64,000 nt of DNA from Dyadobacter luteus (GTDB taxonomy: Bacteria > Bacteroidota > Bacteroidia > Cytophagales > Spirosomataceae): positions 1-64,000 of the forward strand of contig NZ_QNUL01000009.1 of the NCBI RefSeq assembly GCF_003383615.1, given 5' to 3'. Positions within the stretch are counted from its first letter, which is position 1, and each line of letters begins with the position of its first letter. The notes beneath the pieces are model-generated. The model saw only the letters and a list, made by a program, of their open reading frames with translations, searched no databases and was not told the DNA's origin. Shown in pieces: positions 27,174 through 37,900 of this stretch. Both the position numbers and the translations under genes were made by a program.

Positions 27174-28598
27174 TCAACTGAACAAATCCTTTATCGCCCT
27201 CTGTGCAGCATGATATCCGCACATACCATGTACGCCGCCTCCGGGAGGAGTTGAAGAAGAACAGATATAAATGCCTTTTGCAGATGTCCGGTATGGCGAC
27301 AGGCTTAACACAGGCCGGCTATAGAGCTGCCAGATATCCTGAATTCCGCCATTAATGTCTCCGCCTATATAGTTAGGATTATATTCCTGCATTTGCATCG
27401 CATTCATGGTATGACGATGCACAATGGTATCTTTAAAACCGGGTGCGAACCTTTCTATCTGGTTTTCAATCGCAGCGGTCTGGTTTTCTATAGACCCATT
27501 GGGAACATGACAGTAACCCCAGGCTGTATGCTTACCTTGCGGAGCACGGGTTGCATCAAATACGCTGGGCTGAGCCAGCAGAACGAAGGGCTTTTGCTGA
27601 TGTTTCCCCTCTGAGGTCAGCTGTTCCGCTGCCGCGATTTCTTCAAACGTATTACCCAGATGCACAGTACCTGCCTTTCGGCAATCCGCGTTAGTAAATG
27701 GAATTGGTTCACTCAGCGCCCAGTCTACTTTAAATACACCCATTCCATAGCGGTACTTTTCAAGCCGGCTTCGGTAAGACGGACTGAGTTTATCACCTGC
27801 AATACTTATAAGCTGTTTCGGGGTAACATCCAGCAATACGGCTCTGGCAGACGGAAGCTCCTGCAAAGATTTCACAAAATGGCCCGTTTCGAGTTGTCCT
27901 CCAATGGATAGATAATAGGCTACGAGTGCATCGGCGATTGACTGAGATCCTCCCTTCGGAATAGGCCAGTTTCCTACATGCGCTGCCGCCATCAGCATCA
28001 AACCTATGGCAGAAGTACTGATGTTGGTCAAAGGCTGAATGCCATGCGCTGCCATACCAGCCCACATACCTCTGGCTTCTTTGGTTTTGAAGCGGCCAGC
28101 CAGCCAGCTTGACGAGGTAAGTGCTTTAAGCCCGAATGAAGCCAGTGCCAACGGGTGAGTCGGAAAAGGGAAGGGTCCTAAAAGATCAGGAAGCAGTTTG
28201 GGCAAATCCAGAACTGTCTGTTCCATTAACCGAAGATAAGTCTCTTTGTCAACACCCAGACCTTGCGCAGTCTCATAAATTGAATGTTGCAGTACCGCTG
28301 CTCCACCACCATCGAAAGGGTGCGCTGCAGCCAATGTGGGATTCACCATTTGAAGCCCGAAATCCTTCAATGGTAAATCCGTAAAAAACGGGGACATGGT
28401 CGCCATCGGATGTACCGCAGAACAGATATCATGCACAAAACCAGGCAGTGTTAGCTCCTGAGAGCGCATACCACCACCAATTTTTTCTTTGCCTTCTATC
28501 AGCAGCACTGAAAGGCCTTGCCTGCGTAATGTGATTGCCGCCGCCAGACCATTTGGACCTGAACCTATCACGATTGCATCATACTGCTGATTTGCCAC
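27174..28598 (-). CDS. FAD-dependent oxidoreductase (phytoene desaturase/PYROXD2-like)
   Basis: A 474-residue flavoprotein. The N-terminal Rossmann motif is IVIGSGPNGLAAAITL, followed by the acidic residue of LLIEGKEKIGG. The C-terminal FAD contact is GIYICSSSTPPGGGVHGMCG. This arrangement matches the CrtI/PYROXD2 branch of amine-oxidase-like flavoproteins, which oxidise carotenoids or unidentified lipids. There is no signal peptide, so it is cytoplasmic. It lies 77 bases downstream of the SoxC-like gene on the same strand and may be the last gene of that operon, although the gap is larger than the others. Substrate unknown. Confidence 0.85.
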   Translation of the reverse strand: MANQQYDAIVIGSGPNGLAAAITLRRQGLSVLLIEGKEKIGGGMRSQELTLPGFVHDICSAVHPMATMSPFFTDLPLKDFGLQMVNPTLAAAHPFDGGGAAVLQHSIYETAQGLGVDKETYLRLMEQTVLDLPKLLPDLLGPFPFPTHPLALASFGLKALTSSSWLAGRFKTKEARGMWAGMAAHGIQPLTNISTSAIGLMLMAAAHVGNWPIPKGGSQSIADALVAYYLSIGGQLETGHFVKSLQELPSARAVLLDVTPKQLISIAGDKLSPSYRSRLEKYRYGMGVFKVDWALSEPIPFTNADCRKAGTVHLGNTFEEIAAAEQLTSEGKHQQKPFVLLAQPSVFDATRAPQGKHTAWGYCHVPNGSIENQTAAIENQIERFAPGFKDTIVHRHTMNAMQMQEYNPNYIGGDINGGIQDIWQLYSRPVLSLSPYRTSAKGIYICSSSTPPGGGVHGMCGYHAAQRAIKDLFS

Positions 28599-28675
28599 GC
28601 TGAAAATATTAGGATTAACTAGAATCTTGTCTTCTTACAAATATGTACCGGGGATTGCTCTAAAACAACGCAAAA

Positions 28676-29908
28676 TCAAGTGGAACGGAAAAGTACCTGC
28701 CCGTCGCTCTGCAAATACCAGGCCGTAACCGGATTGAAATGATAACCCATATTTCCTCCGCGTGCAGCCAACAGCTGTTTATAAAATGGCTGAACATAAC
28801 CTGTCTCATCCACAGCTCTGCTCATAATCTCAGTTGGCCCGCCATTCCATTGCCATAAGTAGCGAAAGGCAGTGAGCGACTTATCCAGAACTGGTTCCTG
28901 CAAAGCTGCTAGATGCCACGATTTGCCGGCGTCCGTACTTACCTCTACCCTGCTGATTTTCCCTCTGCCGCTCCAGGCTATCCCTCGGATTTCGATCCAG
29001 CCCTTTTCTACTCTTGCCGGATAAGACGGATAGGTAATGATCGAGCGCGCATCCATCGTGAAACTGAATTGCCGGATTTTGGCCGGCCCTACCTGTTCTG
29101 TGTACTTGGAAGTTTCTTCCCGGGTCATAAACGGCTGATCAGAGATCTCTATGCGGCGTATCCACTTAATACTGGTATTTCCTTCCCATCCCGGCAGAAA
29201 CAAACGTGCCGGATAACCCTGTTCCGGTCTGACGGCCTCGCCATTTTGCGCATAGGCTATAATGGCATCTTTCCAGCCCTTGCTCATAGGGACGCTGCGC
29301 GTCATCACAGCAGCATCGCCACCTTCAGCCAGAAACCATGTAGCTTTCTCGCTGACCCCGACTTCACGGAATAGGGTCGATAGCGCTACGCCGGTCCATT
29401 CGCTCTGGCTGGTAAGACCACAAATATCCTGAGGTGTAATTTTACCATCATTCGCGCCCCGATAGTTACCAGAACATTCCAGAAAAGCAAGCCGCGATAC
29501 CGAAGGGAAACGTTTCAGATCTGCCAAAGTAAAAACCATAGGCCTTTCTACCATACCATGAATTACTAATTCAAATTTGGCAGGATCAATCGCGGGCACA
29601 CCTCCGTGATGTCTTTCATAATGCAGGTCCGAGGGTGTCAGCGTACCATACAAATCCTGCAAGGGTGTCCGTGATGACGTAGGCGACGGCTTTTTTACAG
29701 GCTGCTCAAATGACGAACGTGTACCTACGGTTCCGGGTAGCACGCCCGGAATCTTTGTTGGGTCGTCCAGCTCCGCCACCGACACTCCCGCCTGAAACGC
29801 TTTTCCAGTCGCTGTTTGTACTAATACTACTGCAGCTGTAGCCGCACCACCTAATAGTTTTCTTCTGCTGATTCGTCCGCTTAACGGCTTATCTTTCCCG
29901 ATATCCAT
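28676..29908 (-). CDS. SoxC/sulfite oxidase-family molybdopterin dehydrogenase, Tat-exported
   Basis: A 410-residue periplasmic molybdoenzyme. The Tat signal is clear (SRRKLLGGAATAAVVLV). The molybdopterin domain (about 85-275) has the molybdenum-ligating Cys145 in FLECSGNYR, and GLTSQSEWTGVALSTLF and SIKWIRRIEISDQPF fit the cofactor pocket. The C-terminal dimerisation domain (about 290-390, ISRVEVSTDAGKSW) separates it from MsrP, which lacks it. SoxC and SorA oxidise sulfane sulfur or sulfite and pass electrons to a cytochrome c. The cytochrome gene lies 11 bases upstream in the same operon. Which sulfur compound is used is inference. Confidence 0.88.
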   Translation of the reverse strand: MDIGKDKPLSGRISRRKLLGGAATAAVVLVQTATGKAFQAGVSVAELDDPTKIPGVLPGTVGTRSSFEQPVKKPSPTSSRTPLQDLYGTLTPSDLHYERHHGGVPAIDPAKFELVIHGMVERPMVFTLADLKRFPSVSRLAFLECSGNYRGANDGKITPQDICGLTSQSEWTGVALSTLFREVGVSEKATWFLAEGGDAAVMTRSVPMSKGWKDAIIAYAQNGEAVRPEQGYPARLFLPGWEGNTSIKWIRRIEISDQPFMTREETSKYTEQVGPAKIRQFSFTMDARSIITYPSYPARVEKGWIEIRGIAWSGRGKISRVEVSTDAGKSWHLAALQEPVLDKSLTAFRYLWQWNGGPTEIMSRAVDETGYVQPFYKQLLAARGGNMGYHFNPVTAWYLQSDGQVLFRST

Positions 29909-29919
29909 TTCGATAAAAA

Positions 29920-30522
29920 TTACTTAACTACCGGACCATCTTCCCTGTCGTCAGGCACAAAATACTTCTTTGCCGGCATCACTATTTTCGGAAGTGTACT
30001 GGCATTCAACTCAGTCTTTTCGCTGATCAGGCCATTGGCATGTAGCAAATAAGCCGTGAGACTGTACACCTCTTCATCAGTTAATGAGCCGGGCTGGTTA
30101 AATGGCATGGCTCTGCGCACATAATCAAATACGGTAGTTGCATAGGGCCAGTAATTGCCAATTGTTTTTACTCTTCTGTTTTTTGCAGAAGTGGTATCGC
30201 CCAGCACTAGCCTGTCATTAGGTCCCTCAGTACCGGATGCTCCGTGACAAGCACTGCATTTAACAGCATAAATTTGCTTGCCAATTACCGCATTGCCTTT
30301 ACCGGCCGGAAGCCCTTTTCCGTCGGGACGGACATCTATATCAATGGCTGCAATCTTTTCAGCAGATACAGGTTTTCCAAACCCAAAACGTTCCGGATAG
30401 TGTAAGGTATCAGTCCGCCTTGTTTCAAATGACACAGTTCCGGGATCAGTATGAGGAACGGTAGCCAGAAATGTCGCTGACGCTGCTGCGAGCAGAAACG
30501 GCTTAATCGTATTTACCAGCAT
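29920..30522 (-). CDS. Exported c-type cytochrome (SoxD/SorB-like electron acceptor)
   Basis: A 200-residue periplasmic monoheme cytochrome. It has an N-terminal signal segment, the heme-binding CSACH at residues 89-93 and a likely distal ligand Met139 in RRAMPFNQPGSLTDEEV. It follows the class I fold seen in SoxD and SorB. The start overlaps the end of the upstream DoxX-like gene by 20 bases, and the SoxC-like gene follows after 11 bases. The pair is therefore probably a dehydrogenase with its own electron acceptor. Confidence 0.9.
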   Translation of the reverse strand: MLVNTIKPFLLAAASATFLATVPHTDPGTVSFETRRTDTLHYPERFGFGKPVSAEKIAAIDIDVRPDGKGLPAGKGNAVIGKQIYAVKCSACHGASGTEGPNDRLVLGDTTSAKNRRVKTIGNYWPYATTVFDYVRRAMPFNQPGSLTDEEVYSLTAYLLHANGLISEKTELNASTLPKIVMPAKKYFVPDDREDGPVVK

Positions 30523-32173
30523 TCAAAGTACTTTTTGACAATAAATAAGGTCTTTCTACACGGTTCAAAACCACATAAAGAGAATCTTTCTTTTCGTTTA
30601 TTCCTTTCAGAATCACCTGAGAACCATCTGTGGTTGTATAGCTTAATGTCAGCTTGTTACGTTTGTCTTTCCGCGCTTTGCCAGCGAATTCACGATCACG
30701 GCGGGTTGAAGCTCCTCTCGGGTCGATCATACGGTTCTCATCTCCTATATTCGCCCATGCCTCTTTGCTGATCCAGTTGTTATCTTGGTTTTTCTCTTTT
30801 GGACCACCTTCGCCTTTACGAACCGCTGTATCACGCTGTCCTGTTCCCTGGCTCTGTCCCTGAGGACCCGCTCCAATGCCATCGCGATACCCGCCACGGT
30901 TATATTTGTCACGCAGATAGAGCACATGTTGGATCGTATCAGCATAATAATGAAAAACGCGTTGGCCCCCACCGGTACCGGTAAGTTCAAAAGTCCGCTC
31001 CACATCGCGCATCGGAGAGCCTCCGCCATTGGAAAGATCAAGTGCTGTAGGTTTATTGACTTTAAATGTGAGCGTGGTCCAGTTTTCAAAAGTGGCCCAT
31101 TGCCAGCGAAGCGTATCTGTAGGCGAATAAGCTATTTCCTGATTGTTGATCTTAAACTCTGCTACTTCGTAATTTCCCCGAAGCGACTTTACACCTGCGG
31201 TTGCCGGTTGTTTGTAAGGATCATATCTGAAGTTGATGTACTGAAGATAGAAAAGAAAGAATACAAACAAACCGATCACACCAGCCTTCAATCCATAACG
31301 CACGTAACGCTGCCAGGCTTTGGGAAAGGATGGATAGAATTTGTACGGAACAGTAAATTTTTCCAATACCAAAAGTTTGTACAAAGCAGGAATATCTTTC
31401 AGCAATAGAAATGCAGCCAGCAAAACAAAGTACGAACTGTACACATGTACACCGCCATCATAGGCAAAGTTTACATACACGATGTCGCCCAACGCGCCCA
31501 AAAGCAGAATAGCCCCTAATGTGGTAGTACCTCTGAAAAACAGCAAGATCCCTGCCGCCAGCTCCACTACACCGGCAAAAACCTGATACCAGGGAACGAT
31601 CCCTATCGAAAGCCAGTAGATTTTCTGTAAAGTGAAATCTCCGAAATTGGTATTCAGCAAACCAAGAGATGGGTAAGGCATTTGAGTGGGCAATAATTTG
31701 GTAAAACCAAAACCGATGATACCGATCCCCGCACGGTATCTGACCACCACACGAAGCCAATAGTAAAGCAGGTTGTACTGTGCTACTTCAGGCTTTTTAA
31801 GCTTTGCAATGCCCGTCCACACCAGTCCGCCGGCAATAGAAACCAGAAATGTGATGATCCACGTAGCATAACCGTTAAGAGGACTTCCAAAAATGGTTCT
31901 CCCGAACCAGTCCAGGCCGCTTCCAAAGCGCGCCACATCGTACAGATCGCGGTAATGCAGATGCGCCCAATAAAGTTCAAAGAGATTTTTATACCACTCC
32001 GGACTATTCGGAAGCGACATGCTGATGAAAAACAAAAAAGCTATACGAAAAGCTATTTTTTCAAACTCAGACCATACGCGCCCGTTTGCTACAGAATGGC
32101 TATTATCAGATGCGATCTGTCCGGGTGGTGTTTCCAGAACACCCGCTCCTTGATTGATGTTGATAGTTGACAT
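30503..32173 (-). CDS. DoxX-like membrane protein with C-terminal periplasmic domain (copy 2, with insert)
   Basis: A 556-residue membrane protein. About seven hydrophobic segments lie between residues 40 and 310, with the DoxX/SURF4-like pattern YYWLRVVVRYRAGIGIIGFG and VFAGVVELAAGILLFF. A beta-rich soluble domain follows (about 330-550). Compared with its neighbour (32199-33572) it carries an extra Gly/Gln/Lys-rich stretch of about 80 residues near 424-507. DoxX relatives include the small subunit of archaeal thiosulfate:quinone oxidoreductase, which would suit the sulfite dehydrogenase next door, but many DoxX proteins have unrelated roles. Confidence 0.75.
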   Translation of the reverse strand: MSTININQGAGVLETPPGQIASDNSHSVANGRVWSEFEKIAFRIAFLFFISMSLPNSPEWYKNLFELYWAHLHYRDLYDVARFGSGLDWFGRTIFGSPLNGYATWIITFLVSIAGGLVWTGIAKLKKPEVAQYNLLYYWLRVVVRYRAGIGIIGFGFTKLLPTQMPYPSLGLLNTNFGDFTLQKIYWLSIGIVPWYQVFAGVVELAAGILLFFRGTTTLGAILLLGALGDIVYVNFAYDGGVHVYSSYFVLLAAFLLLKDIPALYKLLVLEKFTVPYKFYPSFPKAWQRYVRYGLKAGVIGLFVFFLFYLQYINFRYDPYKQPATAGVKSLRGNYEVAEFKINNQEIAYSPTDTLRWQWATFENWTTLTFKVNKPTALDLSNGGGSPMRDVERTFELTGTGGGQRVFHYYADTIQHVLYLRDKYNRGGYRDGIGAGPQGQSQGTGQRDTAVRKGEGGPKEKNQDNNWISKEAWANIGDENRMIDPRGASTRRDREFAGKARKDKRNKLTLSYTTTDGSQVILKGINEKKDSLYVVLNRVERPYLLSKSTLNAGKYD

Positions 32174-32198
32174 ATTATTGAAAATGATATCGTGACTA

Positions 32199-33572
32199 TT
32201 AAAGCTTGAATTCTCCTCTGCGTCCTACCTTTTTAACTTCTTCGAACAGATATTTTTTCTGCACTTTGTCCAAAACCACATGAATTGAATCACGTTTTGC
32301 ATTAACGCCAGACAGAAGAATGGTCGAGGAATCGGGGCGGCTGAGGTTCAAAATCAGTTGATCAGAAGGAGCAACCTTATTGGTAAGCGTCAACTTCCGG
32401 CCAGCTTGATCAAATGTGTAGGAATAATAGTGTCGGCCACCTGCCCCTGCCTGCTCAAAATTACGTTTCTCGTCTTCAGCGTGAATCTGTTCCTCCAACG
32501 CCTGATCTATTTTTTCAGGAGCACCGGAACGTACACTGATGGTTGCCCATTTTTCGAATACCACATCTTTCCATCTTACCGAATCCAGCGGCGAGTAGGG
32601 CAACTGCTGACCGTTTATAGAAAATTCTCTTACATTATATAGACCAGCTGTATTTTCAATCCCTGGTTTTTGCGGATAATGGTAAGGACTCTGGCGGTAA
32701 CCTGCGTAAGTCTTCACTCCGTAGAGGAAAACAAAAATGAATATAAAGCCTGCTTTCAAAACAAGTCGGCCATATTTCTGCCATTCGGTGGTGAATATGG
32801 GATTAAAACGGTTAGGGAGTGTTGGCTGTTCCAGAGAAAGCACGCTGTAGAGTCTTTTGGCATCGAAAGCAAAAAGAAACAAAGCCAGCACGATCAGATA
32901 AAAACTATAAACATACTCGCCACCTTCGTAAGCCAGATTGGAAATAAAAACATTGCCTGTAAACGGAATGATAATCAGCGTAGCAATAGTTGTCGTTCTT
33001 CTGTGAAGCAAAAGCAAGCCGCCCAGAATTTCCACCGCGCCCAGAAAAGACTGGTAGTCGGGCACCACACCAAGGCTAAGTGCAAACAGTTTCCATGCCG
33101 ACAAATCTCCGTATGCCGTATTAAGATTACTGATAGACGGAAAAGGTGACTGCAACGGAAAAAACTTGATAAATCCGTAAGCGATCAGCCCGACAGCCAG
33201 CCGGTAGCGAACAATCACTCTTAGCCAATAATAAAGCTTGTTGTATTCCTGACTTTCTTTGTCGCGGGTTCCCCAAAAGATACCACCTGCGACTGCAATT
33301 ACCAGCACGACCAACCAGTTGGCAAAAGTATCAGACCCGTCGAAAAAGCGTGGAGAATACCTGGCCAAACGGAAAATATCCCCGTAACCGGGGTTCAGCC
33401 AGTTAATCTTAAACAAGTCTCTGTAGTATTTCCAGTCCAAGGGAACAGACTGAATAACAAAATAGATAAAAGCTATTCTAAAAGACGCTTTTTCAAGCGC
33501 CGTCCAGGAGCCGGCCTCTGCCAGTGTGGCAGAGCGGGTGTCCCGAACTTTCTGATCAATTGTAGTTGACAT
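32199..33572 (-). CDS. DoxX-like membrane protein with C-terminal periplasmic domain (copy 1)
   Basis: A 457-residue paralogue of the following gene. It shares the YYWLRVIVRYRLAVGLIAYG segment, the PFPSISNLNTAYGD loop, the LGAVEILGGLLLLHRRTTT helix and the C-terminal region ending in RDSIHVVLDKVQKKYLF. It lacks the roughly 80-residue insert. The gene starts 19 bases after susD and ends 25 bases before its paralogue. Both probably sit in the inner membrane and could link periplasmic oxidation to the quinone pool; this is inferred from context and weak family resemblance. Confidence 0.75.
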   Translation of the reverse strand: MSTTIDQKVRDTRSATLAEAGSWTALEKASFRIAFIYFVIQSVPLDWKYYRDLFKINWLNPGYGDIFRLARYSPRFFDGSDTFANWLVVLVIAVAGGIFWGTRDKESQEYNKLYYWLRVIVRYRLAVGLIAYGFIKFFPLQSPFPSISNLNTAYGDLSAWKLFALSLGVVPDYQSFLGAVEILGGLLLLHRRTTTIATLIIIPFTGNVFISNLAYEGGEYVYSFYLIVLALFLFAFDAKRLYSVLSLEQPTLPNRFNPIFTTEWQKYGRLVLKAGFIFIFVFLYGVKTYAGYRQSPYHYPQKPGIENTAGLYNVREFSINGQQLPYSPLDSVRWKDVVFEKWATISVRSGAPEKIDQALEEQIHAEDEKRNFEQAGAGGRHYYSYTFDQAGRKLTLTNKVAPSDQLILNLSRPDSSTILLSGVNAKRDSIHVVLDKVQKKYLFEEVKKVGRRGEFKL

Positions 33573-33591
33573 AGCTATATTGTTATGTGGT

Positions 33592-34923
33592 TCAGTAGCC
33601 AGGGTTTTGTTTCAAAGCTTTATCAGCCAGCAGCTGCTCAGCAGGAATCGGGAGCAAAAGCTTGTTGGGATCAGAAATGTTCAGAACAGCGGCAGCGCGC
33701 CCCGTTCTTACCAGATCGAACCATCGGTGAGGTTCCAAAGCAAACTCAATGCGGCGTTCATTTTCAATGGCCAATAGAATGGCATCTTTGCCTGATGGCG
33801 TTACACTGGCAATTCCCGAACGCTCGCGAACCGCGTTCAGATCGGATATGGCTCCGGTAGTGTTGCCCGTATTGGCACGTGCCTCAGCACGAATCAGATA
33901 CAGCTCTGCAATGCGGATTACGAAAGTCGGGTCAGTGGCAGGGCTACGGTAATACAGATTCCCGTACCAGCGATTTTGATTGTCTTTTGCCACCAGCGCG
34001 CTTCTCGTTCCACCGATAGCCGGATTATTTACCAAAGCTACAAATGCGTCATTTGGTGCCCACTGGCGCGTCCCTCCGTTTTGTTGGGGCTGCCATTGTC
34101 CGCGGTGTGCATTGGTTTCGTTGATGCTATAAAAAATCTCAAATACAGATTCCTCCGTACCTCTGGCATCATTGGCAAAAAACGCATTGTAAGGCTTCAC
34201 AAGTTTATAACCCGCATCGGCAATTACTTTATCTGCAAACTCCGCTGCTTTTACATAATTGTTCTGATAGAGATAGTACCTTGCTTTCAGCGCCCACACT
34301 GTTTTTCTCGTTGCTCTGAAGCGGTCTGTAGTAGAAGGAAGTAATGTTTCAGCCTGCTCCAAATCGGCAATCACCTGCGCGTACACTTCAGCCTGGCTTG
34401 CCCGCGCTATACCGCGGTTGTCCTGGGGAGAGAGTGTAGGTTTGGTAATAATCGGAACTCCACCCCATATACGTGCAAGATCAAAATAGGCAAGAGAACG
34501 CAGAAAATAGGCTTCGCCGATAATCTGATTTTTCAGAGCATCTGTCAGCAGCGGATCAGATACTGTAGGAACCTTGTCGATAACGTGGTTGATCCGGTTC
34601 AATGTCGTGTAAATACCACTCCAGACACTGGCGATCGTAGAGTTCTCAGCATTGACACTGTGATTAATAAACTCCTGCACCTGAGATTGGGAGCCTGTCC
34701 ACTGGATATTATCTCCAGACAAATACCCGATCGACTGCAAATTAACGCTGTAATAACTTCTGAAGGAGTCATAAGCTCCGCGTATGGCGGTTTCAGAGGA
34801 AACTTTGTCGACAATGGTCTGCTGGTCAGAGATAGATGCTCTTGGTTCCACCTCCAGAAAATTCCCGCAGGATGCCAGAGAAAATGTCAGGGCTGTGGCT
34901 AGAAAATATTTGAATGCTTTCAT
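33592..34923 (-). CDS. RagB/SusD family surface lipoprotein
   Basis: A 443-residue lipoprotein (lipobox SLASC, Cys19). The SusD core is seen in LTDALKNQIIGEAYFLRSLAYFDLARIWGGVPII and in the C-terminal ENERRIEFALEPHRWFDLVRTGRA, ending LKQNPGY. It is short for the family but complete. It lies 11 bases after susC and 19 bases before the DoxX-like genes, the second gene of the putative sulfur-linked operon. Confidence 0.94.
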   Translation of the reverse strand: MKAFKYFLATALTFSLASCGNFLEVEPRASISDQQTIVDKVSSETAIRGAYDSFRSYYSVNLQSIGYLSGDNIQWTGSQSQVQEFINHSVNAENSTIASVWSGIYTTLNRINHVIDKVPTVSDPLLTDALKNQIIGEAYFLRSLAYFDLARIWGGVPIITKPTLSPQDNRGIARASQAEVYAQVIADLEQAETLLPSTTDRFRATRKTVWALKARYYLYQNNYVKAAEFADKVIADAGYKLVKPYNAFFANDARGTEESVFEIFYSINETNAHRGQWQPQQNGGTRQWAPNDAFVALVNNPAIGGTRSALVAKDNQNRWYGNLYYRSPATDPTFVIRIAELYLIRAEARANTGNTTGAISDLNAVRERSGIASVTPSGKDAILLAIENERRIEFALEPHRWFDLVRTGRAAAVLNISDPNKLLLPIPAEQLLADKALKQNPGY

Positions 34924-34934
34924 GCAAAATTCGA

Positions 34935-37900
34935 TTACAAAGTGATGTTTATACCAACCTGAACACTGCGTGGCTGAGGCGGCGTACCCAAGTCTATTCC
35001 TTGCTCATTCTGTCCGCTGCTTGAACTAGATTCGGGATCGAGCCCAGTGTACTTGGTGAGTGTGAAAAGATTAGCTCCTGTTACATACAATCGTAGCGCA
35101 GTGATTTTTCTTACCGGCACCGTATAGCCTATCGTCAGCGAGCGAAGTCTTAAAAATGAGCCATCTTCCAGCCAACGGCTACCACCGTCGCGGTAGTTAT
35201 TTACATTCACTCCATCGGGACGGGGCACATCAGTGATATCGCCCGGCTGCTGCCAGCGGTCGTTATTACTTGCAAAAATAATCCTTGCTGCATCTCTTGC
35301 TCCACCTCCTTCGCCGAAGAACTTGTTGTGGTTATATACTTTATTGCCATATGAAAAAGCAAGGAAAGCATTCACATCGAAACCTTTGTAGGTGAAATTG
35401 TTGGTCAATCCTCCGAAGAACTTAGGCCAGATACTACCCACAATCTGACGGTCAGCAATCGTGATTCTGCCATCGCCATTTACATCTTCATAGACTGTAT
35501 TTCCGGTTTGAGGATCTACATATAATTGTTTGTATACCCAGAATGAATAAAGCGGATTACCCTGCTGCTGAAGAATCAGGCTGCGGCTTCCATATTCAAG
35601 CGGGTTTTCCAGACGCTCAATCTTGTTTTTGTTTTGAGAGATATTAAAGCTGGTATTCCAGGTAAAATCTTTTCCCTGAAAATTGACCGAATGAATCGCC
35701 AGCTCAAAACCTTTATTGCTGATCTCGGCAGCATTGCTTCGGTAGGTGGCAAACCCGGTTGTTCCCGGCAAAGCCAATGAAAGCAGACCGTTGCTTGTAT
35801 TTTTGCTGTAAACGTTAAACTCCAGACCAAGCCGCTCATTGAAGAACGATATGTCGGTTCCAATGTTAAACTGGTTGGTTCTCTCCCATTTCAGATTGGG
35901 GTTCCCAAGCTGCTGAGGCGCGATACCTGCACCACCCTGGTAAGATGAACCGCCACTCCAAAGACCGAGTGCTGCAAAGCTCCCCAATCCGTTTTGGTTA
36001 CCGGTAACACCGTAGCTTGCCCTGATCTTAAGGTCGCTCAAAAAGCTGACGTCTTTCAGGAAATTCTCCTGCTTTACGCGCCATGCACCTCCAACCGAAG
36101 GAAAGTAACCCCAGCGATTGTCAGCCCCGAAGCTCGAAGAACCATCTGCACGGATACTGAAATCAATCAGATAACGTCCGGCATAATTGTAGTCAATTCT
36201 TGAAAAGAACGAAGACAAATTATTCTTTGACCAGGATGAAGATCCGGTTGTGGTAGCTGCCGAAGAAACCAGTGTGAACGCGTTATTGGCAAACCCCCTG
36301 CCGGTAGAAGAGGTACCGGTGATAATATTACTTTGAATCGTATTACCGATCAGAACACCCAGGGTATGCCTTGTGCCGAATTTCTTGCGATAAGAAAGTG
36401 TCTGTTCGTTGATCCATGTTGTAGCCTGTGTATTGGCTGCTGTCGCCAGACCATTCGGACTACCTGATATCAGGAATGTATTCCAGTACTCATTTTCATC
36501 ATAGTTATTAAAGTCCAACGACCAGCTTGATCTCAGCTTCAGGTTTGGAAGCAGATCCGCTTCAGCGTACAAATTCCCGATATACCTCAAACTTACTGCT
36601 TTCACATCATAATGCTGAAGCAGCAGATCCACGTTATCAAAACCCGCACGCCCTACAAGCTCGCCGTTTTCATTGTATGGAGATAAATAGGTAGGAGTGT
36701 GCAATGCTGCCTGCAAAAGTCCACCTGCTGGTCCGTCTCCGGCTCTGGCCTGGTTTCTGAAAGTTCTCGAAAAAGTATTGCTGATACCAACCTGCACTTT
36801 ATCAGATATTTTCTGATCCAGATTGAATTTCAAACTGGCACGGTTGAAATCTATAGGCCTTAGAATCGACTCCTGGCCGCTGTAGCCTGCACCAAGGTAA
36901 TATTTGGTTGTAGCTGTTCCGCCTGCTACAGAAAGATCATAGTTTTTCAAACTGGCTGTTCTGAAAACCTGATTTAGCCTATCGTAGGTTTGCTGCTCCG
37001 AAGGTAAGCCGCGCCCGCCTTCAGAGACCGGACGAAATGGCCGGTTTGCTTCAGTTCTGTTCAATGATGGCGTGTCCTTACCTGTGTTAATCCACCATTC
37101 ATTCACCAGCTGCGCATGTTCAGGTCCTGTTGTCAGTTCCCACAATTTCGCAGCTTTCGCTATCCCGTGTGATACGTTCAGGTTCACTCTCGCCTTCTGA
37201 TTGAACTTACCTCTTTTAGTCGTAATCAGAATAACACCATTGGCTCCACGGGATCCGTACAATGCCGTTGCTTCGGCATCTTTCAGTATTTCAAGACTTT
37301 CGATGTCTGCAGGATTGATATCTGCAATCGGGGAAGTTGCCTTACCTCCGGTACCGACCGTTTGCAAGCTGTTGCTATTGATAAACACGCCATCAACCAC
37401 ATACAATGGATCATTATCTGCATTGATAGATGTCGCCCCACGCACCCTGACGGTGACCGTCTCCCCGGGTACACCTGTGTTGGATGTAATCTGCACGCCG
37501 GGCACTTTTCCCTGTAGCTGGGCATCGAAACTACCAACCGGAATGCTTTTAACATCAGTCGGATCCACCTTCGCAATAGAGCCGATCAGATTTTTTCTTT
37601 CCTGCGTTCCATATCCTACAACCACTACTTCGCTAAGCTGATGCTGATCCGCTGATAGTTTAATATCCAGAGTAGATTGAATACCTACTTTCACCTCCCG
37701 GGTTACATAGCCAACATAAGAAACGACCAGCACTGCACCGGGCTGGTCTACATTAATTTCATAATTGCCTGATTCATTGGTGAGTGTACCGCGGGAAGTT
37801 CCCTTCACCACAATACTTACGCCCGGGATACCTTCTCCGGCATTGTCTGAAACTTTTCCTTTCACAGAAATTACCTCCGCAAATGCACTATTGGCTACTG

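Noticed and set aside
27037..27222. Minus-strand 61-codon frame with a CPQC motif (zinc-ribbon-like)
   Set aside because: It overlaps the ends of two well-supported genes, lacks a second cysteine pair of a zinc ribbon, and has no promoter or family match.
28676..29908. SoxC-like gene as methionine sulfoxide reductase MsrP
   Set aside because: The protein has the C-terminal dimerisation domain that MsrP lacks and is paired with a cytochrome c gene instead of the MsrQ membrane heme protein.
30785..31408. 207-codon plus-strand frame
   Set aside because: Antisense to the DoxX-like gene, biased composition and no recognisable domain; a shadow frame.
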